Shown one piece after another: positions 31,650 to 40,481 of a DNA stretch of 40,483 bases (the first letter of the stretch is position 1; each line of letters starts with the position of its first letter). Under the pieces are notes generated by a model, which ran no database searches, was not told the DNA's origin, and saw nothing but the letters and a program-made list of their open reading frames with translations. Position numbers and translations under genes: made by a program. The stretch comes from an uncultured Acetatifactor sp. Its GTDB lineage: Bacteria; Bacillota; Clostridia; Lachnospirales; Lachnospiraceae. Where the stretch lies: assembly GCA_947586055.1 (NCBI GenBank), contig CANPXL010000026.1, forward strand, positions 1 to 40,483, read 5' to 3'.

Positions 31650-31705
31650 GATAACGGCGGCATTCTTCCTGTGTCCGCTCAGGAATTTTATCAGAGGAAT
31701 TTTTT

Positions 31706-32872
31706 ATGAAGAAGAACAGGATCATTCAGACCGCATTATGGGCGCTGATCATTGTCTACGGCGCATTATGCGTATTTTTATATTACAGACAGACCTTTCA
31801 TGTAGAGGGAATGCCGTATGAATCCGACCTGCCCTATCATATCAGCATGGCGGTGGACGATCATTGGTTTTACAGCCTGACAGCCATTCTCTATCAGCTG
31901 TTTTATCTGACGCCTTTCGGCAATTTTCTGACCGCGCTGTTTTTAGGATGCGTCACGACGGGCACAATCGGAATGACCTTTCTGCTGTTCCGGGAGATCA
32001 CGGACGGATCCGTCCCCGAACCGTACCTTTTGCTGTTCGGGTTTCTCGCCAATATTGCCATGCCGTTTTTCGTGCGCGCCGCCCACTATCAGCGCTACAT
32101 CGGATATCAGTCTCCATCTATATGGCATAACTCCACCTATATCTGCATGAAATTCTGCGGCATACTGACGCTTCTTCTCTATCTGCGTCTGGAAAAGAAA
32201 TACCGCGCCGGCCTTTCCCCGCGGGAATGGATTTTGCTGGCGGTGTCGTTCGTTCTGGTGAACGCGGTCAAGCCAAACTTTTTCCTGATCTTCGCGCCGG
32301 TGATGGCCCTTTTTCTTCTGAGGGATCTGATAACGGGGACTCCTTTTTCCAAAGTCTTTTTGTTCGGGCTTACCGTCGTACCGTCTCTTGCGGTGATCCT
32401 GTGGCAGAATCTGGTCCTGTTCGGAGACCGGACGGGAAACGGCATCGAAATCCGCTACGGCTACACCCTGACCCTCCACAGCACGCATCCCAAGGCAACC
32501 CTGCTGCTGTCCATCGCCTTCCCTCTGTTTGTTCTGGTCTTTCTCTGGAAGGAACTGTTAAGGGACCGGTGGTATCTGTTTTCCTGGCTTGTGTGGGGAA
32601 CGTCGCTGGTTCAGGTCACTTTTCTTTCGGAAACCGGCGCGCGGGCCAGGGACGGTAATTTTATGTGGGGATATTCCTTCGGAATCTTTATGATACTGGT
32701 CTGGAGCATCGCAAAACTGCTGGAAACGCTGAAACGCCCCCGGGGCATTTTTCAAAACAGGGCTGTGCGCCTGTCCTTTGCCGCCGCCGCTTTCGGCATC
32801 CTGATCTATCAGTGCTGGTGCGGCATCGTCTTCTGGGTGCGTTTGTGCGAGGGAACAACTTACTGGATGTAA
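31706..32872 (+). CDS. Polytopic membrane protein, possible GT-C-type glycosyltransferase
   Basis: A 388-residue protein with about nine to ten predicted transmembrane segments. The first extracytoplasmic loop contains acidic residues followed by DLPYHIS, and a later loop has HYQRYIGYQSPSIWHNSTY. Acidic residues in the first loop and many helices fit the GT-C fold of lipid-linked sugar transferases, but no family is recognised with certainty. It is placed first in an apparent operon with the two ABC exporter genes (48-bp gap). A link to glycan or lipid export is possible. The ATG follows AGAGGA. Confidence 0.65.
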   Translation: MKKNRIIQTALWALIIVYGALCVFLYYRQTFHVEGMPYESDLPYHISMAVDDHWFYSLTAILYQLFYLTPFGNFLTALFLGCVTTGTIGMTFLLFREITDGSVPEPYLLLFGFLANIAMPFFVRAAHYQRYIGYQSPSIWHNSTYICMKFCGILTLLLYLRLEKKYRAGLSPREWILLAVSFVLVNAVKPNFFLIFAPVMALFLLRDLITGTPFSKVFLFGLTVVPSLAVILWQNLVLFGDRTGNGIEIRYGYTLTLHSTHPKATLLLSIAFPLFVLVFLWKELLRDRWYLFSWLVWGTSLVQVTFLSETGARARDGNFMWGYSFGIFMILVWSIAKLLETLKRPRGIFQNRAVRLSFAAAAFGILIYQCWCGIVFWVRLCEGTTYWM

Positions 32873-32920
32873 CGCGCGCCGGCCGGTTTGGACGCCGGGG
32901 CGGGATGGGATAAGAAAACC

Positions 32921-34723
32921 ATGACAGACAGAAACAACACGACAAAACAAAATTCATTTTCACTGGCCCCCTACCTTCTGCAATACAAATGGCACTATGC
33001 GGCGGGGATCGCCGTCCTGCTTCTCGTCGATCTGGCAAGCCTTTACATTCCCCAGTTTACTGGCGAGATTATCGACGGCCTGACAGACGGCACTCTCACC
33101 GATGCGGGGGCTCTTCTGGCCGGCATCTTTGCCGCGGGCCTTACCATGACGCTGGGAAGGTTCGGCTGGCGCTTTTTTATCGTAGGCGCTTCCCGCGGCA
33201 TCGAATACCGCCTGCGCAACGATATGTTCGCCCATCTCGAAACGCTGTCCGCACGCTATTACAACAGCCGCAAAACAGGAGATCTGATGGCCCATTTCAC
33301 CAACGATCTCCAGGCCGTCAGACAGGCCTGCGGCATGGCGGTGATCACCGCTTTCGACGCCGTGATCATGACCCTGATGGTGCTGGTAAAAATGATCCTG
33401 TACGTCAGCTTCCGGCTGACCGTCTTTGCCTTTATCCCTCTGACCCTTGTTGCCGTCTCCTGCTATTTTTTCGGCATCGAATCCAAAAAGCGTCATCTGA
33501 AAAGACAGCAGGCGTTTTCCGATCTGTCGGATAAAGTGCAGGAAAGCTTTGCCGGAATCCGCGTTCTGAAGGCTTTCGTCCAGGAGGAAAAGGATCTGGC
33601 TTCCTTCGACCGCGCCAGCAGGAACAGCATGGAAAAAACCCTGTCCGCCGTCAAGCTCTGGGCGGTAGTCAACCCTTTTTTAGACGCGGTCACCGGCGTG
33701 AGCCTGCTGCTTACTCTGGTCTTCGGCGGACGCATGGTGCTGGACGGGCAGATCAGCATCGGCCAGTTCGTGGCCTTCAATTCTTACATCGGCATGCTGG
33801 TCTGGCCCATGATCGCGTGCGGCGACTCCATCAACGCCTTTACCCAGGCCGCCGCGGCTTTCCGGCGCATCGCCATGATTTTTCAGGAAAAGCCGGATAT
33901 CATCGACCTTTGCCCCGCGCCTGCCCAAGAAGGCGAAGCCGGCATGCGGCTTACGGGCGGCATCGACATAAAAGATCTGACCTTTACCTACCCGGACGGC
34001 ATAACTCCCGTTCTCTCTCACGTCAGTCTCCGTGTGGAGCCGGGAGAGATGCTGGGAATCCTGGCGCGGACGGGCAGCGGAAAATCCACGCTGGCCGACC
34101 TGCTGCTGCGGGTTTACGACTGTGAAAAGGGCGCCATACTTCTGGACGGCGCCCCCATTGACGAATACCCTCTGGCCGTGCTTCACCGGGATATCGCTTA
34201 CGTCCCTCAGGATAATTTTCTCTTTTCAGATACACTGGAAGAAAACATCGCGTTTGGTCTGGAAGAGCGGATCGCGGATCATCCCGACCTGCGGGAGCGG
34301 ATCGTGCAGGCGGCAAAAGACGCCTGTATCCACGACAACATCATGGAATTTCCGGAGGGCTACCGGACGCTGGTGGGCGAAAGGGGCGTCACCCTTTCCG
34401 GCGGCCAGAAGCAGCGCAGCGCCATCGCCCGCGCGCTTCTGAAGGACGCCGCCGTTCTGATTCTGGACGACTCCCTATCGGCGGTAGACACGGACACGGA
34501 GGAACAGATCCTGAACAACCTTCTCCGGATCAGAAAAGGTAAAACCACCATCCTTATCGCCCACAGGATCTCCACCCTTCAGCAGGCGGACCACATAGCG
34601 GTGCTGGAAGAGGGAAAGCTTACGGAATACGGCACCCACAGGGAACTGCTGGAGGCGGGAGGATTTTACGCCCGCATCTGCGAAAAACAGCGTCTGGAAC
34701 AGGAACTGGCGGACGCGGACTGA
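32921..34723 (+). CDS. ABC exporter half-transporter A (degenerate catalytic site)
   Basis: A 600-residue fused permease-ATPase. Six transmembrane helices (about 25-310) precede the nucleotide-binding domain (about 345-590). Walker A is ARTGSGKST (382-390), with Ala in place of the first Gly. The signature LSGGQ is canonical (492-496). Walker B is AVLILDDS, so the catalytic Glu is replaced by Asp517. With the partner encoded 19 bp downstream this makes the asymmetric pattern of heterodimeric exporters such as BmrCD and TM287/288. An upstream in-frame TTG exists at 32888, but the ATG at 32921 is preferred. Substrate unknown; lipids, drugs or peptides are possible. Confidence 0.92.
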   Translation: MTDRNNTTKQNSFSLAPYLLQYKWHYAAGIAVLLLVDLASLYIPQFTGEIIDGLTDGTLTDAGALLAGIFAAGLTMTLGRFGWRFFIVGASRGIEYRLRNDMFAHLETLSARYYNSRKTGDLMAHFTNDLQAVRQACGMAVITAFDAVIMTLMVLVKMILYVSFRLTVFAFIPLTLVAVSCYFFGIESKKRHLKRQQAFSDLSDKVQESFAGIRVLKAFVQEEKDLASFDRASRNSMEKTLSAVKLWAVVNPFLDAVTGVSLLLTLVFGGRMVLDGQISIGQFVAFNSYIGMLVWPMIACGDSINAFTQAAAAFRRIAMIFQEKPDIIDLCPAPAQEGEAGMRLTGGIDIKDLTFTYPDGITPVLSHVSLRVEPGEMLGILARTGSGKSTLADLLLRVYDCEKGAILLDGAPIDEYPLAVLHRDIAYVPQDNFLFSDTLEENIAFGLEERIADHPDLRERIVQAAKDACIHDNIMEFPEGYRTLVGERGVTLSGGQKQRSAIARALLKDAAVLILDDSLSAVDTDTEEQILNNLLRIRKGKTTILIAHRISTLQQADHIAVLEEGKLTEYGTHRELLEAGGFYARICEKQRLEQELADAD

Positions 34724-34742
34724 TATTTCAGGAGAAACTGCC

Positions 34743-36518
34743 ATGAACAAACTGACTGAGGATACGACACAATCCCATTACAACGGAAACGCTCTCTTCC
34801 GGCTTCTTTCCTACATGAAGCCTTACCTGGGCTGGTTTTTTCTGTGTCTTGTGCTGATCCTTGCCCTGACGGGCTTCGATCTCTACCGTCCCATGCTGAT
34901 CGGGGATGCCATAGACCTGTTTGAGGCGGAGGGAAATTACAGCGTGATCACCGACACGGCCGTAAAATACAGCATCGTGCTGCTGTTAAGCGTGATCTTC
35001 AACATATCCCAGACATGGCTTCTCCAAAAAACCGGACAGCGCATTATCTTTACCATCCGGCGAGAGCTGTACGTCCATATCCAGAGCCTGAGCAGCCGCT
35101 ATTTCGACCTGACTCCGGTGGGCAAACTCGTGACCCGCGTCACCAACGATGTGGAGGCGCTGAACGAAATGTACTCCGGCATTCTGGTACGGCTGTTCCG
35201 AAACATTGTAAAAATCGCCGGGCTCGCCGCGATCATGCTTCTTCTCGACTGGCAGCTGGCCCTGATCTCCTTCCTCCTGCTCCCCGTAGTCTGTGTGCTC
35301 ACGGTGGTATTCCGGCAGATTGCCCGAAAGACCTACCGTCTTTCCAGAACAAGGCTGACGGATCTGAACACCTTTCTCTCGGAAAACATTTCCGGCATGC
35401 GCATTATCCAGATCTTCGGCCGGGAAAAGAGAAAATTCGAGGAATTTGACGACAAAAGCCGCAAGCTGTACCAGGCATATTACAGAGAAATGATGGTCTT
35501 CGCCGTCTTTCGCCCCATCATCTATCTTCTGAGCGTGATCTCCCTTATGATCGTGCTGGGCGTGGGCAGCCGGGAAGTGCTGGACAGCGCGATCTCCATC
35601 GGCACGCTCTATATCTTCGCCCAGTATATCCAGTCCTTTTTTGACCCCATTCAGGAGCTTGCGGAACAGTTTTCCACCCTGCAGTCCTCTCTGGCGTCCG
35701 CGGAAAAGATCTTCGCGGTTCTGGACGAGGATTCCTGCGTCAGGGAAGCGGAAGAGCCCGTACTCCTGCCCCGTATTCTGGGCCGCATCGAATTTTCCCA
35801 TGTATGGTTTGCCTACGACGGCGAAAACTATGTGCTCCGGGATGTATCGTTTCTGATCGAACCCGGCAGGCGGGTAGCGTTCGTGGGCGCAACCGGCGCC
35901 GGGAAAACCTCGATCCTCAATCTGATCGGACGCTATTACGACATACAAAAAGGGAGTATTACCATCGACGGCGTTGATATCCGTCTGCTGGACAAAAAAC
36001 AGCTGCGCAGCGCCATCGGCCAGATGCAGCAGGACGTGTTCATCTTTGAGGGGACCGTGGAAAGCAATATCCGACTTTATGACAGTGAGATCACACGGGA
36101 AGAAGTGAAGGCAGCCGCGGAGTATGTGAATGCGTCCGCTTTTATCGAACGGCTTCCCCACGGCTATGAGGAACCCGTCTCCGAGCGCGGCGCCTCCTTT
36201 TCCGCCGGGGAACGCCAGCTTCTGTCCTTTGCCAGGACTCTGGCCCATAAGCCCAGCATCCTTGTGATGGACGAAGCCACGGCCAACATCGACACGGAGA
36301 CGGAGCTTCTGATTCAACAGGCTCTGGAAAAACTGATGGAGGGCCGGACTACCATCATGGTAGCGCACAGGCTCTCCACCATTCAACATGCGGACTGCAT
36401 TATGGTCATGCACAAAGGGAAAATCCGGGAACAGGGCACTCATCAGGAGCTGCTGGCCCGGGGCGGAATCTACAAAAAGCTGTACGAACTGCAGATCCGG
36501 CATGAAACCCCGACTTAA
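34743..36518 (+). CDS. ABC exporter half-transporter B (canonical catalytic site)
   Basis: A 591-residue fused permease-ATPase and partner of the preceding gene. Six transmembrane helices lie at about 25-310. The nucleotide-binding domain (about 348-585) has Walker A GATGAGKT (382-389), Walker B SILVMDEA with the catalytic Glu511, and the switch His in MVAHRLSTIQ. Its signature is FSAGE (486-490), a departure from LSGGQ. The sites therefore complement: one composite ATP site is complete (this Walker B with the partner's LSGGQ) and one is degenerate. The ATG follows AGGAG. It ends 15 bp from the convergent FIST-GGDEF gene, with no obvious terminator. Confidence 0.94.
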   Translation: MNKLTEDTTQSHYNGNALFRLLSYMKPYLGWFFLCLVLILALTGFDLYRPMLIGDAIDLFEAEGNYSVITDTAVKYSIVLLLSVIFNISQTWLLQKTGQRIIFTIRRELYVHIQSLSSRYFDLTPVGKLVTRVTNDVEALNEMYSGILVRLFRNIVKIAGLAAIMLLLDWQLALISFLLLPVVCVLTVVFRQIARKTYRLSRTRLTDLNTFLSENISGMRIIQIFGREKRKFEEFDDKSRKLYQAYYREMMVFAVFRPIIYLLSVISLMIVLGVGSREVLDSAISIGTLYIFAQYIQSFFDPIQELAEQFSTLQSSLASAEKIFAVLDEDSCVREAEEPVLLPRILGRIEFSHVWFAYDGENYVLRDVSFLIEPGRRVAFVGATGAGKTSILNLIGRYYDIQKGSITIDGVDIRLLDKKQLRSAIGQMQQDVFIFEGTVESNIRLYDSEITREEVKAAAEYVNASAFIERLPHGYEEPVSERGASFSAGERQLLSFARTLAHKPSILVMDEATANIDTETELLIQQALEKLMEGRTTIMVAHRLSTIQHADCIMVMHKGKIREQGTHQELLARGGIYKKLYELQIRHETPT

Positions 36519-36533
36519 CCGGCGTCCGTATCT

Positions 36534-38300
36534 TTAATCCAGCTTCACCACGCGGTTCTTTCCGCCGTCCTTCGCCGTATACAGCGCCTTATCCACCCGG
36601 CTGCAGATCCTGTCGATGGATTCCCGGTTCCTGACCTGCGTCACGCCGATACTGACGGTCTGATGTCCTGCCGCCGGGAATTTTGTTTCGGCAAAGCTTA
36701 CTCTGATCTTCTCCGCCAGCTCCATAACGGCTTCGTTTTCGTTTCCCGACAGGATCAGCATAAATTCCTCGCCGCCCCATCTTCCCGCGCTGGCTCCCTG
36801 CATGCTCTCCGCCGCCTTCTGCAGGATGTCGGAGAGCGCGATGATAACACGATCCCCTTCCTTATGCCCGTAGACGTCGTTCACCTTTTTAAAGTTGTCG
36901 ATATCCAGCATGATCAGATGAACCCTGTTATCCCCGCTTTCCCTGCTTTCCTCCAGAGCGCGGTTGATCCTTCTCTCGATCTCCGACCGGTTATACAGCT
37001 TCGTCAGGCCGTCCGTGATGGCCGACAGCGTCAGCTTCCTGTTCATCGCCTCCAGCTCGGCCGTAGACGCTTCGATAAAGGACACAAAACGCCAGATCAT
37101 GGGTATCTTATCGAGCTTTTTAAATGTGGGCCCGCAGAAATCCACCTTTTTCTCCATCTGCGGCGCTCCCTCGCGCATGGCGGCCAGCACCAGAGTCACG
37201 TTGAAGTTCAGCATTTCGCCCTCCAGCCGGATAAACTCGCCGTGCGTATAAAATCCTGCGGTGGGCGCGAGATCCTTAAACATCACCGTCTCCTTGCTGA
37301 TATTCAGATCTCCCCAGAAAGCCCGTCTCGCCGCGCAGGAAAACGTCTGGATGACCTCCGGCTGAAAATCCGCGATCATCTGGCCGTCCTGCCAGATGCT
37401 GTGCAGAATGGTTTCCGGATCCCCGTAGGCGATGCTCACATAGGCGTTTTCCTCCATGTCGGAAGACATGATCAGCGCGTTATCCTCCGTCACGGCAAGC
37501 GGACATCGGAGGATATGAAATCCACGCCGCTCCAGAAACATGGGGAACTCCAGCGTATTGGAAAAGAAGTTCTCGTTCTTTTCGATGTTCAGGTACTGCT
37601 TATAGACCTCAAAGGCGGGCCTGCCGTCCAGCTCGTACAGAACCTCCTTGTCTGCTTTCGTAATACGGAATTTTCTCTTAAGCGGTTTCCAGCCGGATAT
37701 ATATCTGCTGTATGTGTAATAATCCTCCCCGCCAAGAAGCAGGAACACGATTCCATGCTCAAAAAACCCGCTTCCCTTTGAAAAGACGCCGGCATATTCG
37801 TCGTCCATATTGGGATTGAACGCGCCGCCCCCGAATACCTGGATATCTCTGGGGAGCGAACTCATCTCGTCGCAGAACCCCTTCATGGACATATTCATAA
37901 TGGTGGCATGCATTTCCACGGATTTTACCCAGGGGTTGGCCTCGCAGAACTGCTTCAGGCCGTCCACGGCCTCCTTATAGTTCGACTCCTGAAATGGATA
38001 CTGCAGCAGATGCGCCTTTGTCGTCGCATACTCAAATACAGTGCAGATCACCAGAATTTCAGCCTCCGAAAGGCTGCCTTCCAGAATATTGGCGTTTGAC
38101 GTACATCCGAGATACAGCGCGTCCGGCATGTTTTCGTCCAGCATCCCGCATACATGTCCGATATGCTCTTTCTCCATGTCCTGAGAATAGATCCTGCAGA
38201 CCACCTGATAGGACGCATTTTCCCGTCTCCATCTGTTGATTGCTTCCAGTTCGCTTAAAAACTGCTCATCGCTGTCATAACTTATGTGAAATTGTTTCAA
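36534..38300 (-). CDS. FIST-domain diguanylate cyclase (GGDEF)
   Basis: A 588-residue cytoplasmic protein. FIST-N (about 30-220, with ALYLGCTSNANI and IQVFGGGAFNPN) and FIST-C (about 225-365) form a ligand-sensing module thought to bind small molecules such as amino acids. A helical linker leads to the GGDEF domain (about 425-588). The active site reads RWGGEEF (GGEEF from 509) and the metal site is LIMLDIDNFKKVNDVYGH, so cyclic-di-GMP synthesis is expected. No RxxD inhibitory site precedes GGEEF. The start is TTG at 38300, near GAGG/GGAG. A cyclase near pilus and flagellar operons fits control of surface attachment, but no direct link is shown. Confidence 0.92.
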   Translation of the reverse strand: MKQFHISYDSDEQFLSELEAINRWRRENASYQVVCRIYSQDMEKEHIGHVCGMLDENMPDALYLGCTSNANILEGSLSEAEILVICTVFEYATTKAHLLQYPFQESNYKEAVDGLKQFCEANPWVKSVEMHATIMNMSMKGFCDEMSSLPRDIQVFGGGAFNPNMDDEYAGVFSKGSGFFEHGIVFLLLGGEDYYTYSRYISGWKPLKRKFRITKADKEVLYELDGRPAFEVYKQYLNIEKNENFFSNTLEFPMFLERRGFHILRCPLAVTEDNALIMSSDMEENAYVSIAYGDPETILHSIWQDGQMIADFQPEVIQTFSCAARRAFWGDLNISKETVMFKDLAPTAGFYTHGEFIRLEGEMLNFNVTLVLAAMREGAPQMEKKVDFCGPTFKKLDKIPMIWRFVSFIEASTAELEAMNRKLTLSAITDGLTKLYNRSEIERRINRALEESRESGDNRVHLIMLDIDNFKKVNDVYGHKEGDRVIIALSDILQKAAESMQGASAGRWGGEEFMLILSGNENEAVMELAEKIRVSFAETKFPAAGHQTVSIGVTQVRNRESIDRICSRVDKALYTAKDGGKNRVVKLD

Positions 38301-38374
38301 CTCCGCACACCTCTATGCTTCCCGACAGTTTCTGTAAGAGGACCGCCGCCTGACATAATGACAGTCCCAGTTTC

Positions 38375-38403
38375 ATTGTACTACAAAATTTCGTATTAGC
38401 AAA
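38375..38403 (-). promoter_or_regulatory. Possible promoter of the FIST-GGDEF gene
   Basis: On the minus strand TTTGCT (38398-38403) and TACAAT (38375-38380) are 17 bp apart in an AT-rich gap. The -35 is weak. The leader would be about 70 bases. The gap 38301-38453 shows no riboswitch that I recognise. Confidence 0.4.
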
Positions 38404-38453
38404 CAAAAATTTCAGAAACTCTTAAATTTTTAACGGCTCAGCCGGCATCATTC

Positions 38454-40157
38454 TTATAGCCTTACCAGTCCCCTGCAGCGGTTGACGGCGGCAAAAAGCT
38501 CCTGCTTCCTCGGCATTGCCAGATTTCCCGGGATATCGGGCCCGCAAAAAGCCGAAAACCCTTTTGTCCCGATGTCCTGATAAAGCTTTTTTACCGCTTC
38601 CCGCACAGTGCGGTTTCCGTCAAAAATCTGCAGCTTCATGTATTTTATCATATGCGCCAGCGCGGTCAACTGTTCCGGATCCGCAAGCTGCTCCACATAT
38701 CTCATATCCACGGTCTCACGGTTGATGGAAAAACCGTCCAGTCCCATCGTCTTCATCTTGATCCGGTCCTCTTTGGCAAACCCGGCGTCCCTTTTTGCCA
38801 CCCGCCGGTAGGACGGCTCGGACGCTTTTTCCGGTTCCTCCAGCGTCAGAGGGAACCGCTGCGCTTCCCTCTTCGCGAGATCCGTGATCTCCGCGGGCCG
38901 GTAACGGTTCATCTGGATCACGCAGTCCGCCCTGTGGAAGTAAGAACCGGAGCTGCCCGCCACCAGAATGGTGGAAACGCCCCATGTCTCATAAAGCTCC
39001 CGCACTCTGTCGATAAAGGGGATGATGGGCTCCACCTCCCGGCTCACCACTCTCTGCATCAGCTCGTCCCGGATCATAAAATTCGTCGCGCTGGTATCCT
39101 CGTCGATGAGAAGCAGGCCGGCGCCCATTTCCATGGCTTCCACCGTCGCCGCCGCCTGAGACGTACTGCCGCTGGCGTCCTCCGTATAAAAACAGGACGT
39201 GTCCTTCCCGTTGGGAAGATTCCGGATAAACATGGAGATATCCGCATTCTGGATGCTTCTCCCGTCTTCCGCCCGGATCTTCATGGCGCCGGGATCCGTG
39301 ATCACATACTCCCTTCCGTCGCCCGCGATATGCCGGTATACTCCCAGCTCCAAAGCCTCCAGAAGAGTGGACTTTCCATGGTAGCCTCCCCCGACGATCA
39401 GGGTAACGCCCTTTTTGATCCCCATTCCTTTCAGTACGCCGCGGTGGGGCAGGTTAAGCGCCACCTCCATGGACGCCGGGGACTGAAAGACCACGGCGTC
39501 TTTCATGGGGAGGGAAGAGACGCCGGATTTTCTCGGAAGAACGGATCCGTTCGCCACAAACGCCACAAGCCCAAGCTCTGTAAGCTGTTCCTCAATAAAC
39601 TGCTGGTCGTCCGCCAGATCAGCCACCGCCTCCGTCTCCTCCCGCCTGCAGGAGGAAGCGAGCAGCGTCTGTCTGACCCATACCGGAAGAAAGTCAAAGA
39701 GGATCTTTATCAGCTCCCCGGAATTGATGGTCCTGCCGTTGGCCGGAAATCCGATCTCCATGCGGACAGTGATGTCGCCGGAAGCGGGATCCAGGGTGCA
39801 GGCGCTCCGCTCCAGAATCTCCTGCCCCGGCTGGCTGATGCCGAGAAGCCCGCTTTTCCCGGACCCCTTCGCCTGAAAGGAATATTCCCTGATCTTTGCC
39901 GCCGCCCGTCTCAGGAGATAGTCCTGAAGGGCAATGCGTCTGTGCACGGACTCGTAAAGACGCTGATCGAACGCCGCCGTCTTCCCGGGAATGAGAAGGC
40001 TGACTTTGGAGGGCGCCGCAAAGGGATCCCCCTGGACGTGGTCGATGGACAGAGTATACTGCTGAAACTGATATTTTCCTCTTGTGTCCTTATAGGCCGG
40101 ATAACTCCTATGATCGATCTGCCGGAGCAGATTCTGTAATTCCGTCGCTGTTTTCAA
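38454..40157 (-). CDS. ABC-class ATPase (PF09818-like)
   Basis: A 567-residue soluble protein of the predicted ABC-class ATPase family. It has an N-terminal domain with SLLIPGKTAAFDQRLYES, then Walker A GGGYHGKS (256-263) in LIVGGGYHGKSTLLEALELG, a signature-like DASGSTSQAAATVEAMEMGA, and Walker B LLLIDEDTSATNFMIRD. No membrane segment is present. The family's role is unclear; a relation to nucleic acid binding has been suggested for relatives. The start is TTG at 40157, seven bases after AAGGAGG. It is transcribed toward the FIST-GGDEF gene with a 153-bp gap, so they may be separate units. Confidence 0.88.
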   Translation of the reverse strand: MKTATELQNLLRQIDHRSYPAYKDTRGKYQFQQYTLSIDHVQGDPFAAPSKVSLLIPGKTAAFDQRLYESVHRRIALQDYLLRRAAAKIREYSFQAKGSGKSGLLGISQPGQEILERSACTLDPASGDITVRMEIGFPANGRTINSGELIKILFDFLPVWVRQTLLASSCRREETEAVADLADDQQFIEEQLTELGLVAFVANGSVLPRKSGVSSLPMKDAVVFQSPASMEVALNLPHRGVLKGMGIKKGVTLIVGGGYHGKSTLLEALELGVYRHIAGDGREYVITDPGAMKIRAEDGRSIQNADISMFIRNLPNGKDTSCFYTEDASGSTSQAAATVEAMEMGAGLLLIDEDTSATNFMIRDELMQRVVSREVEPIIPFIDRVRELYETWGVSTILVAGSSGSYFHRADCVIQMNRYRPAEITDLAKREAQRFPLTLEEPEKASEPSYRRVAKRDAGFAKEDRIKMKTMGLDGFSINRETVDMRYVEQLADPEQLTALAHMIKYMKLQIFDGNRTVREAVKKLYQDIGTKGFSAFCGPDIPGNLAMPRKQELFAAVNRCRGLVRL

Positions 40158-40211
40158 TACGATACCTCCTTCGGACGCGTCCCGGATGTTTCAGACGCCC
40201 CGTTTTCTGAC

Positions 40212-40240
40212 ATTGTAACATGACCGGGCTCATTTTTCCA
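40212..40240 (-). promoter_or_regulatory. Putative promoter of the ABC-class ATPase gene
   Basis: On the minus strand TGGAAA (40235-40240) and TACAAT (40212-40217) are 17 bp apart, about 55 bp upstream of the TTG start at 40157. The -35 matches four of six consensus positions. Confidence 0.45.
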
Positions 40241-40314
40241 GATGTACTTCCGCAGCGCATCCCCCAGCAGGACAACGCTTCTTCCCGCCATTTTCAAGGC
40301 CCCGCCGTTACACG

Positions 40315-40350
40315 AAAATAAGGTATGGAATCGTTTTCTCCATACCTTAT
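40315..40350 (-). terminator. Hairpin, likely minus-strand terminator
   Basis: A perfect 12-bp inverted repeat (40318-40329 and 40339-40350, core AAGGTATGGA/TCCATACCTT) with a 9-base loop. On the minus strand it is followed by TTTTCG, so it may end a transcript coming from the right of the window. On the plus strand it is followed by a pyrimidine-rich stretch. Confidence 0.6.
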
Positions 40351-40458
40351 CCTCTTTCTTTGTCTTTCTTTACCTCTCGTCCAGATAAAGCTGTACCCTG
40401 TTGTCCACCCGAGTTTGCCACTTGTTAGTTAATCCCAATTAAATTTTTTCCTTATTTT

Positions 40459-40481
40459 GCAAGGTTTTACTTGCTTTTTTT
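40459..40481 (+). terminator. Short T-tailed hairpin at the window edge
   Basis: GCAAG (40459-40463) and CTTGC (40470-40474) pair around a six-base loop and are followed by seven T residues. It has the form of a plus-strand terminator, but no plus-strand gene precedes it within the window. The stem is only 5 bp. Confidence 0.45.

Noticed and set aside
34986..36503. Long minus-strand frame opposite the second ABC exporter gene
   Set aside because: The plus-strand gene has complete ABC motifs; the antisense frame has none.
38301..38453. Possible cyclic-di-GMP riboswitch before the cyclase gene
   Set aside because: The conserved core and stems of known cyclic-di-GMP riboswitches are not visible.
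40370..40438. 22-codon minus-strand frame as a gene
   Set aside because: It is tiny, TTG-initiated, directly after an in-frame stop, and matches nothing I recognise; kept only as a finding.
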